NCBI GenBank assembly: GCA_900321265.1
Contig: ONVJ01000287.1
Location: 1 to 6,635 of the forward strand
Length of the DNA: 6,635 nucleotides
Reading direction: 5' to 3'
DNA from: an uncultured Eubacteriales bacterium
GTDB taxonomy: Bacteria > Bacillota > Clostridia > Oscillospirales > CAG-272
A model generated the notes under the pieces. It searched no databases. It was not told where the DNA came from and saw only the letters and a list, made by a program, of their open reading frames with translations. Below are positions 5,296-6,635 of the stretch, piece by piece. The translations under genes and the position numbers were made by a program. Within the stretch, counting starts at the first letter, position 1. Each line of letters begins with the position of its first letter.

Positions 5296-6384
5296 TCAGA
5301 TCAGCTTTTTCAGCACCGGAGCGAGCCCTTCGGCCCAGATCCGGCAGCCCTCAGCGTTCGGATGGCCTCCGTATACCGCCTTCTGCGGCATCTCCGGATC
5401 GCCCAGCACCGCCGCGCAGTCAAAGACCGCGTCGGCGCCGACAGAGCCTTCCCTTATGAACCGGTTGACCTCGTGCCAGATCTCCAGCTTCTCGCCCGAA
5501 TGATTGTAGGGCGGGACGGTCTGGAGCAGCACGCGGCAGCCGGCTTTTTTAAGTTCCGAGACTATCGTCCGGATATTCGCCTTCAGCTGTCCGGCGGAAA
5601 AGCCTTTGTTGATGTCGTTCACGCCGAAGCAGACCGACACGACGTCGTTCGTCTTCGCCTTCTCCATCCAGACGCCGCAGGTCGCCGCGTCGTCCGCCCT
5701 CGCAAATCCGAGGCCGAGGTCCCAGTATGCGATCCCGTCGAAGCCGACGAGCTCCGCGGTCCGGGCGGAGTAGTGGAGATAGCTGTTCTTCGGCGCGCCT
5801 ATCCCCTGGGTGATCGAATCCCCCCAGAAGCAGACGCGGGTCTTCACCTGCCTTGAGCAGGCCGTCATCGCCGGGACCGGGATGTGAACGCAGGACCGCC
5901 AGCCCTCCTCCGACTTTACGAATACCGGAACGACGCTCTCCTCGTGGCAGGGCATCAGACCTCCGGCGCAGGTGATCCCGACGCTCAGGTACTGCCCTTT
6001 TCTGACCGTCAGTCTGACCGGATCGCTGCAGAAGATCTCTCCCTCGCCTACAAACTTAGACCGGCTGCCGCCGAAGAGCAGCCCGGTCCTCCCGGCTTCG
6101 TCGCCGTCGGCCGGTTCGCAGCCGTCCGACACCGCGACCGACGCCGAGATCAGCCTCCAGGGCGGGATCTTCATGTTCCTGACGCTCCTTGAGCCGTCGG
6201 AGAAGGTGGAATCGGTGACATTGGCGAAGAGGAAGGAAAAATCATATTCCCCGTCGACGTACACCCGGTTGTAGATCCTGCCGGTCACCGGCCCGCCGTC
6301 CGACCCGAAGACCGTCTGGCTTCCGCCTCCGGCCAGCGTCGCGGAGGTATATTTTCTGAAAAAGCCGCTGTCCATATCGATCAC
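5296..6384 (-). CDS. Two-domain SGNH/GDSL-type hydrolase (probable carbohydrate esterase)
   Basis: 362 residues from GTG 6384; ATG at 6375 would remove three. GGAG at 6391-6388 is only 3 bases from the GTG and 12 from the ATG, so the start is uncertain. No signal peptide or membrane segment is seen, so the enzyme is probably cytoplasmic. Residues 1-180 look like a beta-sandwich of the type that precedes SGNH domains (TGLLFGGSRSK, SDPVRLTVRKGQYLSVGI). The SGNH domain follows: block I FWGDSITQG with nucleophile S190, block II around LGLGFARA (223-230), block III GVND (254-257), and block V GGHPN with H341. The triad aspartate expected three residues before the histidine is Y338, so a Ser-His dyad is possible, as described for some CE2 esterases. 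The likely role is removal of acyl groups from a sugar. It is convergent with the operon and downstream of another leftward gene. Confidence 0.82.
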   Translation of the reverse strand: MIDMDSGFFRKYTSATLAGGGSQTVFGSDGGPVTGRIYNRVYVDGEYDFSFLFANVTDSTFSDGSRSVRNMKIPPWRLISASVAVSDGCEPADGDEAGRTGLLFGGSRSKFVGEGEIFCSDPVRLTVRKGQYLSVGITCAGGLMPCHEESVVPVFVKSEEGWRSCVHIPVPAMTACSRQVKTRVCFWGDSITQGIGAPKNSYLHYSARTAELVGFDGIAYWDLGLGFARADDAATCGVWMEKAKTNDVVSVCFGVNDINKGFSAGQLKANIRTIVSELKKAGCRVLLQTVPPYNHSGEKLEIWHEVNRFIREGSVGADAVFDCAAVLGDPEMPQKAVYGGHPNAEGCRIWAEGLAPVLKKLI

Positions 6385-6394
6385 CGTCTCCGGA

Positions 6395-6635
6395 TCAGTC
6401 GATTTTGAAGCTGAAGCTGCCGTCGCCGCATTTTTCGGTCGTTTCTACGATTATGCTGACCGATCCCTTAGGAAGATCGGCGCTCTGACCCTCGACCTCG
6501 ATCCCGGGACCGATCTCGAAGAGGAGCGTCTTCCCCTCTCCGGCGTCGTACCAGACCTTCGCGCTTCCGGTGCCGAGCTTGGCGGAATAATCGATGACCT
6601 TGCCGTCGGCGCCGCTTTTCAGCTCGAAGACATTG
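6395..6635 (-). CDS. Unidentified protein, C-terminal 79 residues (runs off the right edge)
   Basis: Only the 3' end is present. It reads leftward from the window edge, starting at NVFELKSGADGKV and ending EKCGDGSFSFKID before TGA at 6397-6395. The frame is open throughout. It has the same direction as the SGNH gene, whose GTG start lies 10 bases after this stop, so the two are probably co-transcribed. The segment alternates hydrophobic and polar residues, with many Gly, Lys and Asp (LLFEIGPGIEVEG, SVSIIVETTEK), which suggests beta-strands. There is one cysteine and no membrane helix. I do not recognise a family. An accessory carbohydrate-acting or binding protein would fit the neighbour, but that is a guess from position. 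Confidence 0.65.
   Translation of the reverse strand, partial: NVFELKSGADGKVIDYSAKLGTGSAKVWYDAGEGKTLLFEIGPGIEVEGQSADLPKGSVSIIVETTEKCGDGSFSFKID

Noticed and set aside
5362..5856. Plus-strand open frame opposite the SGNH gene
   Set aside because: Arg- and Ala-rich shadow with no family motifs; the minus-strand frame carries the SGNH blocks.
1..6635. CRISPR array, tRNA or rRNA gene, insertion sequence, attachment site
   Set aside because: No regularly spaced repeats, no cloverleaf or rRNA-like sequence, no transposase or integrase frame and no terminal inverted repeats were seen on either strand.

Overview
The window looks like an accessory carbohydrate-metabolism region of a bacterium from the class Clostridia (Firmicutes), probably an uncultured gut-type lineage. 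The reasons are GC-rich coding sequence broken by AT-rich consensus-like sigma-A promoters, strong GGAGG-type ribosome binding sites, use of TTG and GTG starts, and an MntP N-terminus of the clostridial type. This placement is an inference from style, and no ribosomal or marker gene is present.

Layout. At the left edge the 5' end of a manganese exporter gene (mntP) runs leftward from a TTG start at 155. A divergent intergenic region of about 320 bases follows. It holds two well-formed promoters pointing away from each other, a GC-rich fold-back element between them, and a repeat/dyad cluster at the predicted start of the rightward transcript. The rightward promoter drives a tight four-gene operon (473-5286): a Gfo/Idh/MocA-fold NAD(P)-dependent enzyme with GH109-like motifs, a SorE-like zinc-dependent medium-chain dehydrogenase, a class II aldolase of the RhaD type without the usual fused short-chain dehydrogenase, and a PHP-domain protein with a partly eroded metal site. 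Converging on it, with only 9 bases between stop codons, is a leftward pair: the C-terminal 79 residues of an unidentified protein, and a two-domain SGNH hydrolase lying 10 bases downstream of it.

How the genes may work together. The dehydrogenase and aldolase suggest oxidation of a polyol phosphate (or reduction of a ketose phosphate) followed by retro-aldol cleavage to dihydroxyacetone phosphate and an aldehyde. The Gfo/Idh protein could prepare the sugar by redox chemistry or NAD-assisted glycoside cleavage. The PHP protein could remove or rearrange a phosphate. The SGNH hydrolase could deacylate a substituted sugar. No kinase, transporter or transcription factor is visible, so the substrate cannot be read from the window. 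The four-gene cassette is the best candidate here for an undescribed catabolic system.
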